In this document: piece after piece, positions 12,601 through 24,594 of the stretch
Layout: the number at the start of each line of letters is the position of its first letter
Numbering within the stretch: the first letter of the stretch is position 1
From: Erodium maritimum
Taxonomy: Eukaryota > Streptophyta > Magnoliopsida > Geraniales > Geraniaceae
Direction: 5' to 3'
DNA: 64,000 nucleotides
Assembly: GCA_963921825.1 (NCBI GenBank)
Contig: OY997596.1
Location: 33,781,932 to 33,845,931 of the forward strand
The notes under the pieces: model-generated
Databases searched by the model: none
What the model was told of the DNA's origin: nothing
The model's input: the letters and a program-made list of their open reading frames with translations, nothing else
Translations under genes and position numbers: made by a program

Positions 12601-12963
12601 CAACGCTGACAGGAGAACTCCGCTCCGACTGCACAAGACACAAGTGACGATCGTGTTGCCCGATACTACAGTCACCTGCCGACGATAACAGTCGATCGAC
12701 GCCCGATACGTCGTCATCCAGTCCATCCCCAAGATCACGTCGAATGTCGTCATGTCCAACACAAGCAAATCACCATAAAAAGGGCAATCTGCCACCCGAA
12801 TCTCACATTTACAACAAACGGTACTCAAAACTACCTCTCCCGTAACAGGGGTTTCAAGACATAAAGGTCGACTCAACGACTCTACCCTCAACCCCAACAT
12901 ACCAGCGAAAGAAGAAGAGATGAAAGAATGAGATGCTCCAGTATCAAACAGAAAGACGCCCAC
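9664..12963 (-). pseudogene. Ty3/gypsy pol remnant: protease, reverse transcriptase, RNase H, integrase, chromodomain-like tail
   Basis: Domains appear in the Ty3/gypsy order on the minus strand. Protease: FDTGASHSFIS and later VILGMDW (12963 to about 12650). Reverse transcriptase: [32 protein letters not shown] (in the 12590-12027 frame) and FVDDILIY near 11985. RNase [17 protein letters not shown], then [10 protein letters not shown] and a [12 protein letters not shown] end (11661-11188). Integrase: zinc-finger tail CLTCQQVKAEHQ (about 10790). The core is DFVSGLPRS ... VSDRDPRFT ... [11 protein letters not shown] (10706-10230). A C-terminal HVSQLRKY module leads into a chromodomain-like WKHHGVESTWEREDE before a TGA at 9664. 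Stops (for example TAG just before WKHH) and frameshifts break it into many ORFs, so it cannot encode a working polyprotein. Long LTRs and the chromodomain-like tail fit the Del/Tekay-type chromovirus group, which is an inference. Confidence 0.9.
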
Positions 12964-13017
12964 GAATTATAAACCAAGCATGTACCCTGTGTAGCCTCAT
13001 GGTCGGAGTGACGTCTC

Positions 13018-14339
13018 TCAGGTCGAAAGTCGGTGACAGCATACACCCCGGCCCTGCTGTGCCTGGGGTCTGCCTCTCGGGGGTGGTGGAAGTGCCACCT
13101 GCTGCGCAGCTCTCTGTCTCGGCGCTGGCGCGCTTGCTGCCTGCCGCGGTGCTCTCTGCGCCTGTGCCTGACGCTGCTGGAACGACGGTGGCTGTCCAGT
13201 CTGCGACTGCTGTGGTCGTGGAGCTAACATCTCCCCAAACCGATCGGGGCACCTAACAGCGAAGTGTCCTGGCCGACCACACTGGTGACATAGTAGTGGC
13301 CCAGCACTCGGCCTCCCCTCAGGTTTACCCGTCGGAAGGTCTGCTGGTCCACTGCTCCTCAAACAGTCTCAAGCCATGTAACTCGGCTGCCCGCATCGAT
13401 AACACGCCCGTCCTGACAAGGCAGGTCCTACGGATGCCACTGACCCAACCTATCGCGTCCCGATCGACTGTGTTTGGGACTGGAACGATCCTGATGTCCT
13501 CTGCCTCCTCGGGTCACGAGACTCAGATGGCCTCAGGGAGCCGCTCGGCCTCGGCCTGACCTCCCGAACTCTGGCTGCCTCGCGGAAGCGTCTCTCCACG
13601 GCCAACACCTGATCCACTAGGTCAGAGTATACCTGGGTCCTGAAACAGCTACCCGGTCCGCAATCGAAGGGCGAAGCCCTCCTTCAAAACGCCGGCAACG
13701 GTGTGCCTTAGTCTGTACCATCTCTTGAGCAAATCGAGACAAGGAGGTGAACCTCGCCTCGTACTCGGAAAATGCCAGTCCCTCCTGACGCAGCTCTAGG
13801 AACTGCTGGTGCCTGTCATCCAGTACCGACAGTGGGAAGTATGCTCCAGAAATCGATGTCCGAACATCAAAAAGTTATCTCCCACTCGCGTCTGCTCACG
13901 CTGCCACCAGTGGTAGGCCTCTCCCTTCAAATGGAATGATGTAAACGACACTCTCAAGCTACCACTCAGTACCCCTGACGTGTCCAGGTTGCGGGTGATC
14001 TATTCCAGCCACCTCTCGGCTACCTAGGGGTCTGGCTCCCCGGAAAATACAGGCGTGCCCAGCCTGCGGAAGTCTCGCAGTGCCTGAGCTGCAGCGGCAG
14101 CAGGCACAGCCTCCGGTGTCGGAGCTGTAGCCTCTCTCCGGGAAAAAGGCTGCTGCCAAGCCCTGAACGGTGCGAGTCAGCTCCTCCAGAGCTGTCGCCT
14201 GGGTAGTCTCAACCCTCTCGTACCGCTCAGCGGGTGCACCTTGGGCACTAGTTGCCCCTGCCGACTCAGCGGTCGATGGCTGTCCTCGACCTCTAGCGGG
14301 CCGTCTCTTGGTGCCTCGTGGAACGTAAGTCGGTGCCAT
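13018..14339 (-). pseudogene. Ty3/gypsy gag remnant with CCHC zinc knuckle
   Basis: Gag begins at an ATG at 14339 (MAPTYVPRGTKRR), downstream of the leader and primer binding site. A frameshifted middle part includes a stretch like FHLKGEAYHWWQREQTRVGD (about 13930-13870), the typical capsid-region motif of plant gypsy Gag. The nucleocapsid knuckle C-x2-C-x4-H-x4-C is intact as CHQCGRPGHFAVRC at about 13290-13250. A glutamine/alanine-rich linker follows towards the protease at 12963. Several stops and frame changes separate these pieces, so this is a dead copy. It would have packaged the element RNA. Confidence 0.82.
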
Positions 14340-15157
14340 GTCGTATATCCGCTGCACGGACAATGCACATGTTCAGTTTCTTAACTCGCATATAACGACG
14401 TGCTTACAATAACTAACGTCACACGCAATTCAATACAGTAGCACTCGTAATAATAATATACTCAGTATAGTATAGTCACGCAATTTCTCACAACCAGTGC
14501 ATAGATCACACAGTCAAACAGCGAGGTTACACACAGTCAACCACTCCACAATGCAACCACCAAACAGAATTTACACAATAGACCCATATCAACTTAGATT
14601 CAAATCCTTAACACGTCCTCTTTCTAACATAACCTTCATGTTGACATCGCGTCGTTACAACCCGGTTTAGGAGTCCCCGAATTACGTTGTAACCACTTAA
14701 CATCCCTCCATTCACGTCCGGCTACAGTGGCCCCTATAGCTGAATCGTAATGGTACATACACTTCAGTTTCTACAGAAAATCGGGCATGACCTGTTCGTA
14801 AATTACACTAACCATCCGCTTATGCAGGACAACAAATCACAACCTGCACACATCACTCAACACAATCACAGCACACAACCAGTTATAGCAACTATACACC
14901 TCGGGTACCGCTAGTTACACCATTACCACCCGGTCACGTCAATACTCGGAAAACAGTCAATTCAATCACTGACATCAACCACAAGTACACGGTACCTAGA
15001 CCGAACATTTCACCAACCCGAGACTATCTCCGTCTCGTTTCTACACGTAGGACATTTCCAACTTGCGTAACCGACTCACGGCAACCTAACGACCCAACTC
15101 TACCCACCTAATTGACGTACGGTCCGAAGTTTTTGAAAAACAATTTCAATGAAACAA
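14340..15157 (-). other. Untranslated leader of element A
   Basis: Lies between the primer binding site and the gag start. No ORF is expected. A similar leader occurs at about 57060-57390 in the second element, with shared words such as CCCCGAACTACGTTGTA versus CCCCGAATTACGTTGTA near 14675. This indicates related families. Confidence 0.6.
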
Positions 15158-15170
15158 GGCTCTGATACCA
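15158..15170 (-). other. Primer binding site, initiator tRNA-Met type
   Basis: In element orientation the sequence three bases inside the 5' LTR reads TGGTATCAGAGCC. This is the common plant LTR-retrotransposon primer binding site complementary to the 3' end of initiator methionine tRNA. Confidence 0.9.
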
Positions 15171-15173
15171 AAT

Positions 15174-17529
15174 TGTCACGCCCCAAATCCGGTTTTGACC
15201 GGACTCGAGACGTGAACTTAAAGTAACAACCAATAAAAGACAGTTTTGAAAGAAATAAGCTCCAACAATAATAATAATCTGATAAAAGTGAGTCAACAGC
15301 TCATAAATCCAGTGATAAAATGTTTAATAACAGAAAAAGTGAGAGTACGTCTCTAGACAACTAGACAAGACCCTCGCTGGCTCCCAAGCGCAGAGAATCC
15401 CGCTAGCACAAGTCCCGCTCAAAACCTGTAAAACACCAAGGTAAAGGGTAAGCTTTCGCTCAGTAGGAAAAGTAGTTAAGGTTATGAACATCCGTTCACC
15501 ACCACGAGTAACCGTCCAATTAGGACATACTAGCAAAGGCAAAATAACTAACAACGACCACGGAAAATCACCAATCACTAATCCATCTCACAAGACCATA
15601 ACCACACTTAGTCGTTGCACACAACCAATCATCAAACATACAACACACAGCAAAACAAACACAAGTCCCGTACAGCGGTCACCAACATTACCGGCTATCA
15701 CAGCCCTTTCCACTTATGTCGTACCGGACCACACAACATCAATACCGACATCTTCCCGTCACTTAGACTCGGGGTAACATCCCTGACTGGGGTAACATCA
15801 ATCGGACGTCTTCCCGTCACACAGACTCGGGGCATAATCACGTCATCCTTGGCCTTGATACCCTACACCAGCATACTCCCTCGGTGTAGGCGTCACACCG
15901 AATACACCTCCTCTTGGAACACACATCAAGAGAATAACACGCATCATAATGCCAGAATTCAACCACAATATACCAACCGCACAAACTTACCGAACACAAC
16001 ACATCGGTCTATCACTCACCCGATCATATCACAACCATTGGTTCACATCACATCACGCATGGAACACTTGCCCAAACATAGCAACAACATGCTACACCGA
16101 GTATATCATAACATGATTCTCAATCTAACAACGGTTAAGTCACACATCATGCATCTCAAACATAGATCATGGCATCACAAATCAACACGCAACCCTAAGG
16201 GCTCGACAAGGCCCACATGCATTTCTACAGCACGACAATCCGAAAACTTACGGCTCGACATGGCACGTAAGCTATCCCTCATTTCACTCGTTCCTCACAT
16301 ACAAATCGTGCAATTCTAATCATTAAATCAAGCAATTACAACCTATATGCATACTAGTAACATTCCGTAATTCAACCGGTATTCGCTATGTTCCCTACCT
16401 CAAAAGCAATCCAATCCTAGCTGCGGACTTCCTGGCTAGCTTCCTCTCCGTCACTTCATGATGTGCAAGGGTCTCCTCCTCCGTCAAGCTCGGGTCCAAC
16501 GTCTTGGATTATAAAACAATACTGGAATCAATACCAAAACAGTTGCAATCTTAATGGGAAACAATTAAACTAAGCCTGAAAGTCCAACATGGGCTAAAAC
16601 GGGAAATGGGCCGGAATGAGGCCCAATCTGGGTGACCCACAGCCACGAAAACTGACCCGACCCCATGCAGCACGTCGTCCCGGAACCGGACACGGCCCGT
16701 GCCACAGAACGGCCCGGAACCAGGCACGGTCCGTGCGGCACGTCGGCCCAGGACCAGGCATGGTCCGTGGGGCGTTCCGTGCCGGAACCTGGCCCAGTCT
16801 GTGCGGCATTCCGTGCCGGAACCTAGCCCGGTCCGCGCCCCGTTCCGTGTCAGATCTGGGCAGACCCCCTTCTTCTTCCCCAACTTTGTTTTCCACGAAT
16901 TTCTACATCAAACCTCCATTGATGAACTCTTAGAACTTCAAAACATACCCAATAACCTCCAATACTTCAATACCCTCAATGGGTTTCATCAAAACTACTC
17001 AAAATAAGTGATTTCTCATCATCCAACTTCACTTCCAGCCACAAAAACATCATCTTAACCATTCCTAGCATTTTTCTACCAAAACCCATGAATCAAACTA
17101 AACCAAAACGAAAATCGTTTGGATGATTACCTTGGTAATGAAGAATAGATGAAGGAAATGGAGTTTTTATGAAGTTTTGATGTAGAGATGAGCAAAAAGT
17201 CCCTTCTTTTTCCTTTATCTTCCTCAAGCTTCCATGGGAGTTCCTCTCTCTCTCCTCCCTTGATAATTTCGGCCACTATTGAAATAATGGGCTGAAATGG
17301 GTCCAATTGGTGTTTTAAACCTAGAGAGAATAATCCTCAAACTACCCATTTGCCTTATCTCTCCTCAAGTTCAACCATCGAGGGTAAAAGGGTCAATTTG
17401 CACCCATTTCTTCCCTTCCAAGCTAACATGGACACATGTCCATGTGGGGACCATTTCTAGTTCAAATAATTCCAGCTCAATTAATTAAATAGGTTTAGTT
17501 CTTAATTGGACCGCGTTTGACCGAAAATG
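15174..17529 (-). repeat. 5' LTR of element A, truncated at its outer end
   Basis: Aligns base for base with 7064-9440, beginning TGTCACGCCCC. It stays colinear to the words GACCGAAAATG, after which the 3' LTR continues with ACCCCGGG but this copy switches abruptly to an inverted LTR. About 170 bp of the LTR (the outermost U3 start in element orientation) is missing. Differences between the two copies are scattered substitutions and small indels, which points to an insertion that is not very recent. Confidence 0.85.
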
Positions 17530-18764
17530 GCCATGTCGAGCCTTAGGATTGTGTGTTGATTGTGTTTGATGATGGTTGTTCGTCCTTAATGTCGATGCAT
17601 GTTACACTCTTAGTTAAAGTTTAGAATCATATTATACCATGTGAATTATGATGAATGCACTGTGAATGTTTGTCTCGTGTTATGCTTGGTTGAATGAATG
17701 AGGTGTATTGGATATGATTGTTTGTCTTATGAAATGATCGGGTGAATGATAGACCGATGAGGTATTCTTGGTAAGTTGTGACGATAAGCGTCGTTGGTAT
17801 GATGAGTCCGATGTAGTGTGGTTTGTGTGGTATTGTTTTTTGTGACTTGTACCCTGAGTGACGGGAAGATACTCGATCGAGGTGTGTGTCGGTCCGGTAT
17901 GTGTGCATTGAGTTTTGTCCCGATGTGTGTTCCGGGAAGACATCTAGACCGAGGGTTATTCCAGTAAGATGTATGTTGTTTCACCCCGATGTTGTGTGTC
18001 CGGGAAGACATCTAGGTCGATGGGTATTCCGGTACGGTGTATTTACTTCACCCGATGTTGTGTGTCCGGGAAGACATCTAGGCCGATGGGTATTCCGGTA
18101 TGATGTATTTACTTCACCCCGATGTTGTGTGTCCGGGAAGACATCTAGACCGAGGGTATATTCCGATATGATTTATTAATTGAGTTATGTGTGGTGATCG
18201 GATTCCTGAGTACTTGTCTTGTGTTATGTGGTATTGAGTTTGAGTAACGTCCGCAGTGGTCTTAGCGGTATAATGTCCTGTTGCCCGTTTGTTTACTTAA
18301 TTTGGTATTATTATCGAAATCATGTGTTCTTGTCAGTTTCTATTTGCGTTTTTCAGCTTTTAATTAGATTTATTGATCGATTTATTCTGACACAAGGACG
18401 TGAGTCTTTTCCCATTTTACTACTTTTTCCTACTGAGCGTAAGCTCACCCCCTCTGTTTTTACTGTGTTACAGGTTTTGTTGCTGAGTAGGTTGTAGGAC
18501 ATCTCAGGGCTCGGGAGCTCATTGAGGGTCCGGGTGGTCATTATAGTAGAGACATACCTTCTCTTTCCGTTTTAGACATTGATTTACTTTATTATCTTTG
18601 AGCTTTTGACTCTAGTATCGGTTATGAATCTTGTTTATCGGAGTATTTATGTTGGAATTAATTTTGGAGATTTCATTCGTTAAGTTGGCTTGGATCTTTA
18701 TTATTTACTTATTATTTTAGTTCACGTCTCGAGTCCGGTCAAAAACCGGATTTGGGGCGTGACA
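17530..18764 (+). repeat. Inverted partial LTR fused to the element A 5' LTR
   Basis: Reading into this stretch from the left, GCCATGTCGAGCCTTAGG is the reverse complement of LTR sequence near 16200. The end at 18721-18764 (ACGTCTCGAGTCCGG ... GGGGCGTGACA) is the reverse complement of the LTR start at 15174. It is therefore roughly the last 1.05-1.2 kb of a plus-oriented LTR, more diverged than the other two copies. It holds its own tandem expansion. Together with 15174-16210 it forms a long inverted repeat with about a 1.3-kb spacer. Origin could be a second, opposite insertion or an inversion/deletion event. Confidence 0.78.
17932..18178 (+). repeat. Tandem repeat, about 67 bp x 4, inside the inverted LTR
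   Basis: The word CCGGGAAGACATCTAG recurs at 17932, 18000, 18066 and 18133 (spacings 68, 66 and 67). Each is followed by a GG(T/A)TATTCCGGTA-like segment. In the other element A LTRs only one or two related units are seen (words like CTTCCCGTCAC...GACTCGGGG), so the array expanded in this copy. Confidence 0.75.
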
Positions 18765-18769
18765 AAACA

Positions 18770-18860
18770 AATTCAGAATCGTATTGTGAGTGCATGTTGA
18801 CTGGATGTTGAATTGATATTTTACTGATTTTATAATATTTTTCTTGATGAAATAGTAAAT
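18770..18860 (+). repeat. Terminal-repeat-like end of the PIF/Harbinger locus (left)
   Basis: The stretch GTTGACTGGATGTTGAATTG...TTTTACTGATTTTAT resembles the reverse complement of sequences at about 21390-21440 and 23590-23640. Those contain TAAATTCAGTAAA followed by CAGCATCTAGTTAGCATCC or CAGTCAACATCTAATCAAC. These three blocks look like related terminal inverted repeats bounding the transposase and ORF1 genes. Exact ends and a 3-bp duplication could not be fixed. Confidence 0.5.
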
Positions 18861-19124
18861 GTTATATAAAATTGAAATAAATTTGATAAAAATAATGAAT
18901 AATAATATAAATTAAAATAAAATTGACAAAACTAAATATTAATGATATAAAGATTATTTTTTTTACTAACAAAGACCACCAAGTACAAAAGTGTTGCATA
19001 TATAAAGACTACTTCACTCGTCGTCGGAATGGTAATGCTCTCCAAATTGACCTCATATGTACTCAATAAGGTCATCTTGTAGTTGTCGGTAAGTCTGAGA
19101 ATTTGTGACACTAAGTCGAGAATC

Positions 19125-20350
19125 TAAGCGATGTTGGTATTGCAAGTGACCTCCTTGGTGTCATCGTGCTGGTGGTGTCCAATATGGCATTCTGGAGCGG
19201 ATTCGAACAACAACTCGTCATCTCCTGCTTCGTACCGGTCGCGTTCATACTCTACAATCATGTTGTGTAGGATGATACAAGTGCGCATGATATCAGCCAA
19301 AGTGTACTTGCTCCAAACACGAGCCGGACGGGAAATAATGTGCCACCGTGCTTGGAGGACTCCTTAATCCCGTTCAATATCTTTACGAGCACCTTCTTGG
19401 ACCTTAGCAAACAACTTTTTTTTGCAAGTATAGGGATGGCGAATAGACTTCACGAACCGACACCATGTTGGGTAAATGCCGTCCACCAAATAGTAAGGTC
19501 GATCGTACCGATGGTCGATGATCTCGTACTCCACGGCAAGTTCACGACCATAAAAAGCGTCGTCGAATAAGGGGCTTTAGTTGAGGATGTTGATATCGTT
19601 GTTCGAGTGACCCATCCCGAAAAAAGCATGTCAAATCCATAAATCACGGGATGCTACCGCTTCCAGCATAATGGTTGGATCCTCGTGGTGGTCTCCCCGT
19701 CCATAATCTTCTTGAAATGCGGTTGGGCAATTCTTCCACTCCCAATGCATGTAGTCAAGACTTCTAACCATGCCGGGGAACCCTCGGTTGTACCCTTCTA
19801 CGAGTAATCGATTCAAGTCCTCGGGTATGGGTGTACGCTCGTACTCAGCCCTGAATACCTCAATGAAGGTCTTGCAAAATCTGCGTAAACAATCAAGTAT
19901 TGTACTTACCCAAATTCATAGGGATTCGTCCAACGAATCGGCCGAGCACCCATACGCAAGCATCCGTATCGCAGCGGTGCATTTTTGGTGGGTTGATAAC
20001 CCTAAGCGTCCCGCTTCTGAACGAAATAATTATCATGCTCCGCTACCTTGTTCATCACCCGTTGAAAAAAAATTTGGGACATACGGAATCGACGGCTAAA
20101 CACAGCGGACCAATACGTGGGTTGATTGTCACAATAATCCTTCATGAGTCGATCGTGGGTTTCGAGACGACCTCTGTGAATCATACGTTGGGAAGGCTCC
20201 CCACATTCGATCCTCTCCCTCAGTGTGTTGATCCATGGCGTTGATCTTTGTATGCCTCTGTCAACCCTCTGTTAGACTCGTTCTTCAACTAAATGCATTT
20301 TGGCTGTCAAATCCTCACACGATGGACCATCATCGTCAGATATTTTGTAT
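19125..20350 (-). pseudogene. PIF/Harbinger transposase (ALP1-like nuclease domain), decayed
   Basis: Minus-strand translation runs MIHRGRLETHDRLMKDYCDN, then RRFRMSQIFFQRV, then a GLSTHQKCTAAIRMLAYG segment in a shifted frame. Next come LRRFCKTFIEVF, NRLLVEGYNRGFPGM, SLDYMHWEWKNCP, HAFFGMGHSNNDINIL, YYLVDGIYP and ADIMRTCIILHNMIVEYE. This is the plant PIF/Harbinger transposase family (DDE endonuclease; plant_tran type). Candidate catalytic aspartates lie in LDYMHWEW and in NNDINIL. At least four in-frame stops (for example after DLWI and after the IERD stretch) and one frameshift near 20020 make it non-functional. It would have cut and pasted the element. Its partner ORF1 lies divergently at 22248-23400. 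Confidence 0.85.
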
Positions 20351-20883
20351 CGAAATGTAAGAGAGAAATATGGTACAAAATTGTAGAGAAGTTGGAGAAT
20401 GGTTGATGGTTTGAAAATGGGGTTTGGGAGAGTATTTATAGGGTTCAAATCTGATTTATTGAATTTTTTTTAAAAAATCTTACCGTTATTTTCCGACCGT
20501 TACAAACGAACGGAATTTTTTTTCTCCCTAGGGCCACGTGTCACACGCGTAATGGTTGGCTGAGCGACTTGGCTCTTACGAACCGCGACACGCGATACCG
20601 GAGTGCGAGTCGCGCGTCGCACACCGAACCACGTTTTAGCGGTTCGCGAGTCACGTAATCAGCGCTCCACACCGCGCCGACCGCGACTTGCGAACCGCTA
20701 AAACACAATTCGGTTTGTGGTTTTCGATATGGTTCGATCAGCTGTACATACTCTTAAGTTCATTTTTTTGTAAAGTGAAAATAAATTAAACATGCAATTA
20801 TTAGTTACCGTATTATTAATTAAGTTTTTTTAGTCAATTTTTTTTATTATCAATCGAGTTTGTTAAATTTATTTAATTATGGG

Positions 20884-21311
20884 TTATTTTCATCTCACTA
20901 CCCTAACTATGTGTCTTTTTTCATCTCACTACTCTAACTATTTTTTGTGGCACCTCACTACCCTAGAATGCATTTTTTTTCACTTTCATACCCGTCGTCA
21001 ATTTTCCATCCATTTTTGGATGAAAACACTTAAAAAGTCCATAATACCCTTCACTAACAATCAAAGTTTTAAAAGCATGTCATTGGATTTCAAAATTTCT
21101 TTAAAAACGTAAGTTTTTAATGTCACAAAAATGCATTCTAGGGTAGTGAGGTGCCACAAAAAATGCATTTTAGGGTAGTGAGGTGCCACGAAAAATAGTT
21201 AAGGTATGAAAGTGAAAAAAAATGCATTATAGGGTAGTGAGGTGCCACAAAAATAGTTAGGGTAGTGATATGAAAAAAAACCACATAGTTAGAGTAGTGA
21301 GATGAAAATAA
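20884..21311. mobile_element. MITE, 428 bp, with about 30-bp terminal inverted repeats
   Basis: The left end begins TTATTTTCATCTCACTACCC. The right end is the reverse complement with about one difference in 30 bases. Further in, the words CACCTCACTACCCTA and TAGGGTAGTGAGGTG recur several times in opposite orientations, so the whole unit folds back. There is no coding capacity. It sits inside the PIF/Harbinger locus. The family could not be fixed because no clear target duplication is seen. Confidence 0.7.
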
Positions 21312-22247
21312 ATCTTTTATTATTAATTAATTCTGTTAAATTTATTTCAATCTTTTTAGTATTTACTGTTTTATATCGGAATTCAATAAATTCAGTAAAG
21401 TATCAATTCAGCATCTAGTTAGCATCCATTCAGAACCTGAGTTTGTGAGTTTTGTTTAACGAACCCGATTCATTCAGAATATATTGAACTCAGAATCGGA
21501 ACTGATTTATGAGAAATGTTGATTTGTATAGGTTTGTGTTTGAGTTGTGGTTGAATCTATGTCGATGTGTATAGATTTGTTCAATGGGAGATGTGTGTTG
21601 ATTGGTTGAATCTGGATTCAGGGAAGAACATTCACGAAGAAAGACGAAGAGTCAAGAAAAAAATCGAATCTGTAATAACTATAAAAATAATTTTCAATTT
21701 ATTTTGAAAATAATAATAAATACGAAAAAAAATAATTTTTTATTACAATGTTACAATAAATGCATTTTTTAATTACTGAAAAATAAAAATTAAATACATA
21801 TTAATCAAAATATATAAATTTTAAAAGTAATTAAAAATAGAAATTACTAAAATAATTAATGATATAATATGAATTATAAATATATTTGAAGAGTTTTTTT
21901 AATTAAGAATATTAATAAAGAACATTTATTTTTAATTATGAAAATTAATTTTTGAAATTTAAATATATATTTTTTAATTATGGAAATTAGAATTTTTTTT
22001 AAAATAATGAGTGGACCAAATTTTTTAATTATGGAAATCAAAAGGGTACCAAAACGTTCGTGGACTAAACATAAGGGTACCAAAAGTATGTAACCCTTTT
22101 TTCTAATTTAAAAAGTTTGAATTAACATTAAAAAATTATTTTTCAGCATCTGTAAATACCTCATCCCTTTCCTCAATGCATCAGCATTTTCTCTTCATTT
22201 CACAACTTTCTCTCTCAGATTCCACTTCACACAAAGCTTGTTTTTCG
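21312..22247. other. AT-rich spacer with a second terminal-repeat-like block
   Basis: About 21360-21450 resembles the reverse complement of the left end near 18780 (AATAAATTCAGTAAAGTATC then CAGCATCTAGTTAGCATCC). From 21640 to 22140 the sequence is very AT-rich, and no ORF is credible. The 69-codon ORF at 21874-22083 is low-complexity. The segment would hold the promoters of the divergent transposase and ORF1 genes if they belong to one element. Confidence 0.4.
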
Positions 22248-23400
22248 ATGAACAAAATGTCCGACGAAGAGACTCAGATGCCTACTCCACTGAAGGAATA
22301 GGATTACACACCGGAGCAACCCGATATCAACACAGACCACGCAGGCGGGTTTCAACGGATGTTGCACATCAACCCGCCCAACAACATGTTCATACAGCCA
22401 GGTTTTTTTTTCTGGACCCTTACATGTAACCCGGTTTTAACCACCCCCCCCCCTTTCCTTTATAAACCCCAACCTCGAACCCCAATTTTACGCATACCCT
22501 GGTGATTCCCAATATAACGTTGGTGGCGGAAGCCGGACCCGGATGTCGTCTCAATCGTCTTTGTTAGCCTTTCCCAACAACGAGGAGGAGGTTATAGAAG
22601 AAAATGGACCCCTGATGCGGCCAATCACCTCATCCGTGTTTGGTTACGCACGTCTAGAGATGCAATGAAGGTAAACCAACAAGAGGGTAGTATCTTATGG
22701 GGCCAATTTTTCGAAGGTTACAACGAGGTGCATCGTTACTCACAAATGGATTTGAAACAAATCAAGAAATATTGGAACATGTCTTACCCTCGGGTATGGA
22801 AATTCCACAATATTGTGAAGTCGGTGAAGGACAACTTCACAAGCGGCTACTCTGAGGACGACTACATCAAGATGGCTAAGGAGATCTACATCAAGGAAAA
22901 TCAACTGAAGCATTTGGACCTCGACTATTGGTACGACATTCTCAAGTTCGAGGAAACGTTTTTAGAAAGAGGAAGGCACGACATGGGACAAGAGACAACA
23001 GCTGGATGCCTCTAGGAATTATACCTCAACCCCACCCCTTTGTACTCCCACTAGTGAGGATCCCGACTTTGATGATAATACATCTCTTGGTGGTGAGTCC
23101 CAATCGAATTAAGTATCCACCGATCCGAGCATGTGATCTACTAACCGAAGTGCCCCTCTACCTGAAGAGTTTCTATTAGGCAAGAAGTCCAAGAAGAGGA
23201 AAGAGAAATCCGTGAGCGATCATGCCAATGTAGTGGTGGCCATGGATCGAGCAAAGTCCGAAAAGGAGGACAGAGTGATCCAACTGACCACACAATGAAA
23301 CATGCTCTTTAAAGAGTACATGGAAAAGCAACGGGAGGACACTTCAGGAATCACCAAGACTGAGCTAGAAAAACACGTAAAAATGTTGCCTGAGTTGTAG
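22248..23400 (+). pseudogene. PIF/Harbinger ORF1 (Myb/SANT-like DNA-binding partner protein), decayed
   Basis: It starts MNKMSDEETQM at 22248 and meets a TAG after TPLKE. A second segment in another frame gives WSPAADEALIRVWLRTSRD, then the long open stretch KVNQQEGSILWGQFFEGYNE ... QIKKYWNMSYPRVWKFHNIV (from 22665). It ends with a lysine-rich region and coiled part (LLGKKSKKRKEKS, then KSEKEDRVIQL ... MLPEL) near 23180-23400. This is the trihelix/NAM-associated ORF1 layout of PIF/Harbinger elements, whose product binds the termini and recruits the transposase to the nucleus. Stops and frameshifts show decay. Its divergent orientation to 19125-20350 fits the two-gene organisation. Confidence 0.75.
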
Positions 23401-24356
23401 GATTCATGACTGACTGTTAAGGAGAGTATGCGTATGGTCGGGGACAAATGATGTGTGGTTTGGGTTGCATTATTCAAGGATAAATAAAAGTTGAAGTTTC
23501 AATTCATTTAGTTATTTTGTTTTATTTTATTTTTCAATTAGTTTTAATATTTTTAGTATTTACTAGTTTTAAATCAATATTTAATAAATTCAGTAAAAGA
23601 ATGTTAAATGTACAGTCAACATCTAATCAACACTTTGAACCCCAATTATAAACCCCACACTGTGGTGAATCTGAACCCCTTCATATGAACCTTTACATTG
23701 TACATACTTTAAGGTACCAGCATTTTGTATGTAAGGTTGGTCAGCATATTTCAACATATTTGGTGCATAAAAATGCTACAGTCTTGGTCAAGAATCTCTA
23801 TAGTAGTGTTCAACCGCGCTACAGTAACGACAAAAAGTCAAAGTTCACCTTTTGATCTCCTTCGTCCATTGTTTAGATCCATAATGGTTCACAGTTTGCA
23901 TAATAAATACACTTTGTGCTGAATATCTCCCATATATGTAAGGTTGGTTTCAGGTGCGAAACGCTCATTCTGGTGTAAACATGCTAACTAAATCTAGGTT
24001 ATTAGATAAATGGTATTATGTGTAAATATTTGGAATTTCCCTAACTCACGCTCATTCTAATAGCTAACATGGGTAATATTGTAATCGCAACGCGCCACGT
24101 GTCAATGTTAAAAAAAGATTCATTTTTTTCTTGACAAATTCAGTAATTTAATCATTCACACTTCATTTATTTTTCCAATGACTATCTATGAAAACTAGTG
24201 TTGAATATGTTTTGAAGCATAGAAAAAAAATAGGCAATAAGGGGTTTAGATTGAATCCAAAAATGGTTTATAAATCGCATGAATATGGTTTTCAAACCTA
24301 TAAGAATGGTTTGTAAATCATAAGAAAATGGTTGGACATTTGTCATTCTCGCTCCC
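23401..24356. other. Right end region of the Harbinger locus and AT-rich sequence
   Basis: About 23540-23640 carries the third terminal-repeat-like block (AATAAATTCAGTAAAAG then CAGTCAACATCTAATCAAC), suggesting the right boundary. Beyond it I see no gene. The minus-strand ORF at 23220-23477 is antisense to ORF1. Confidence 0.4.
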
Positions 24357-24594
24357 GCCAATTGGGTTCAAACAAAGTTTGAATGATTGATCTACAAACT
24401 ACTATTATAATGTTTGTGAACCATTTTCATACGATTTAAAAACCATTTTATTAATATGAACCTTTCCTAATCAAGCCAATAGGTTTCAAACAAAGTGGGA
24501 ATGATAGATCTACAAGTCATTCTTATACGGTTTGTGAACCATTTTTATATGATTTACAAACCATTTTATTAGTATAGAACCTTTATTGGGGGAC
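24357..24594 (+). repeat. Tandem duplication of a 118-bp unit
   Basis: Unit one begins GCCAATTGGGTTCAAACAAAG and unit two, 118 bp later, begins GCCAATAGGTTTCAAACAAAG. Both contain TTTGTGAACCATTTT and AAACCATTTTATTA blocks in the same order. The 24250-24350 flank contains inverted relatives (AATGGTTTGTAAATCATAAGAA). No coding potential. Confidence 0.75.
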
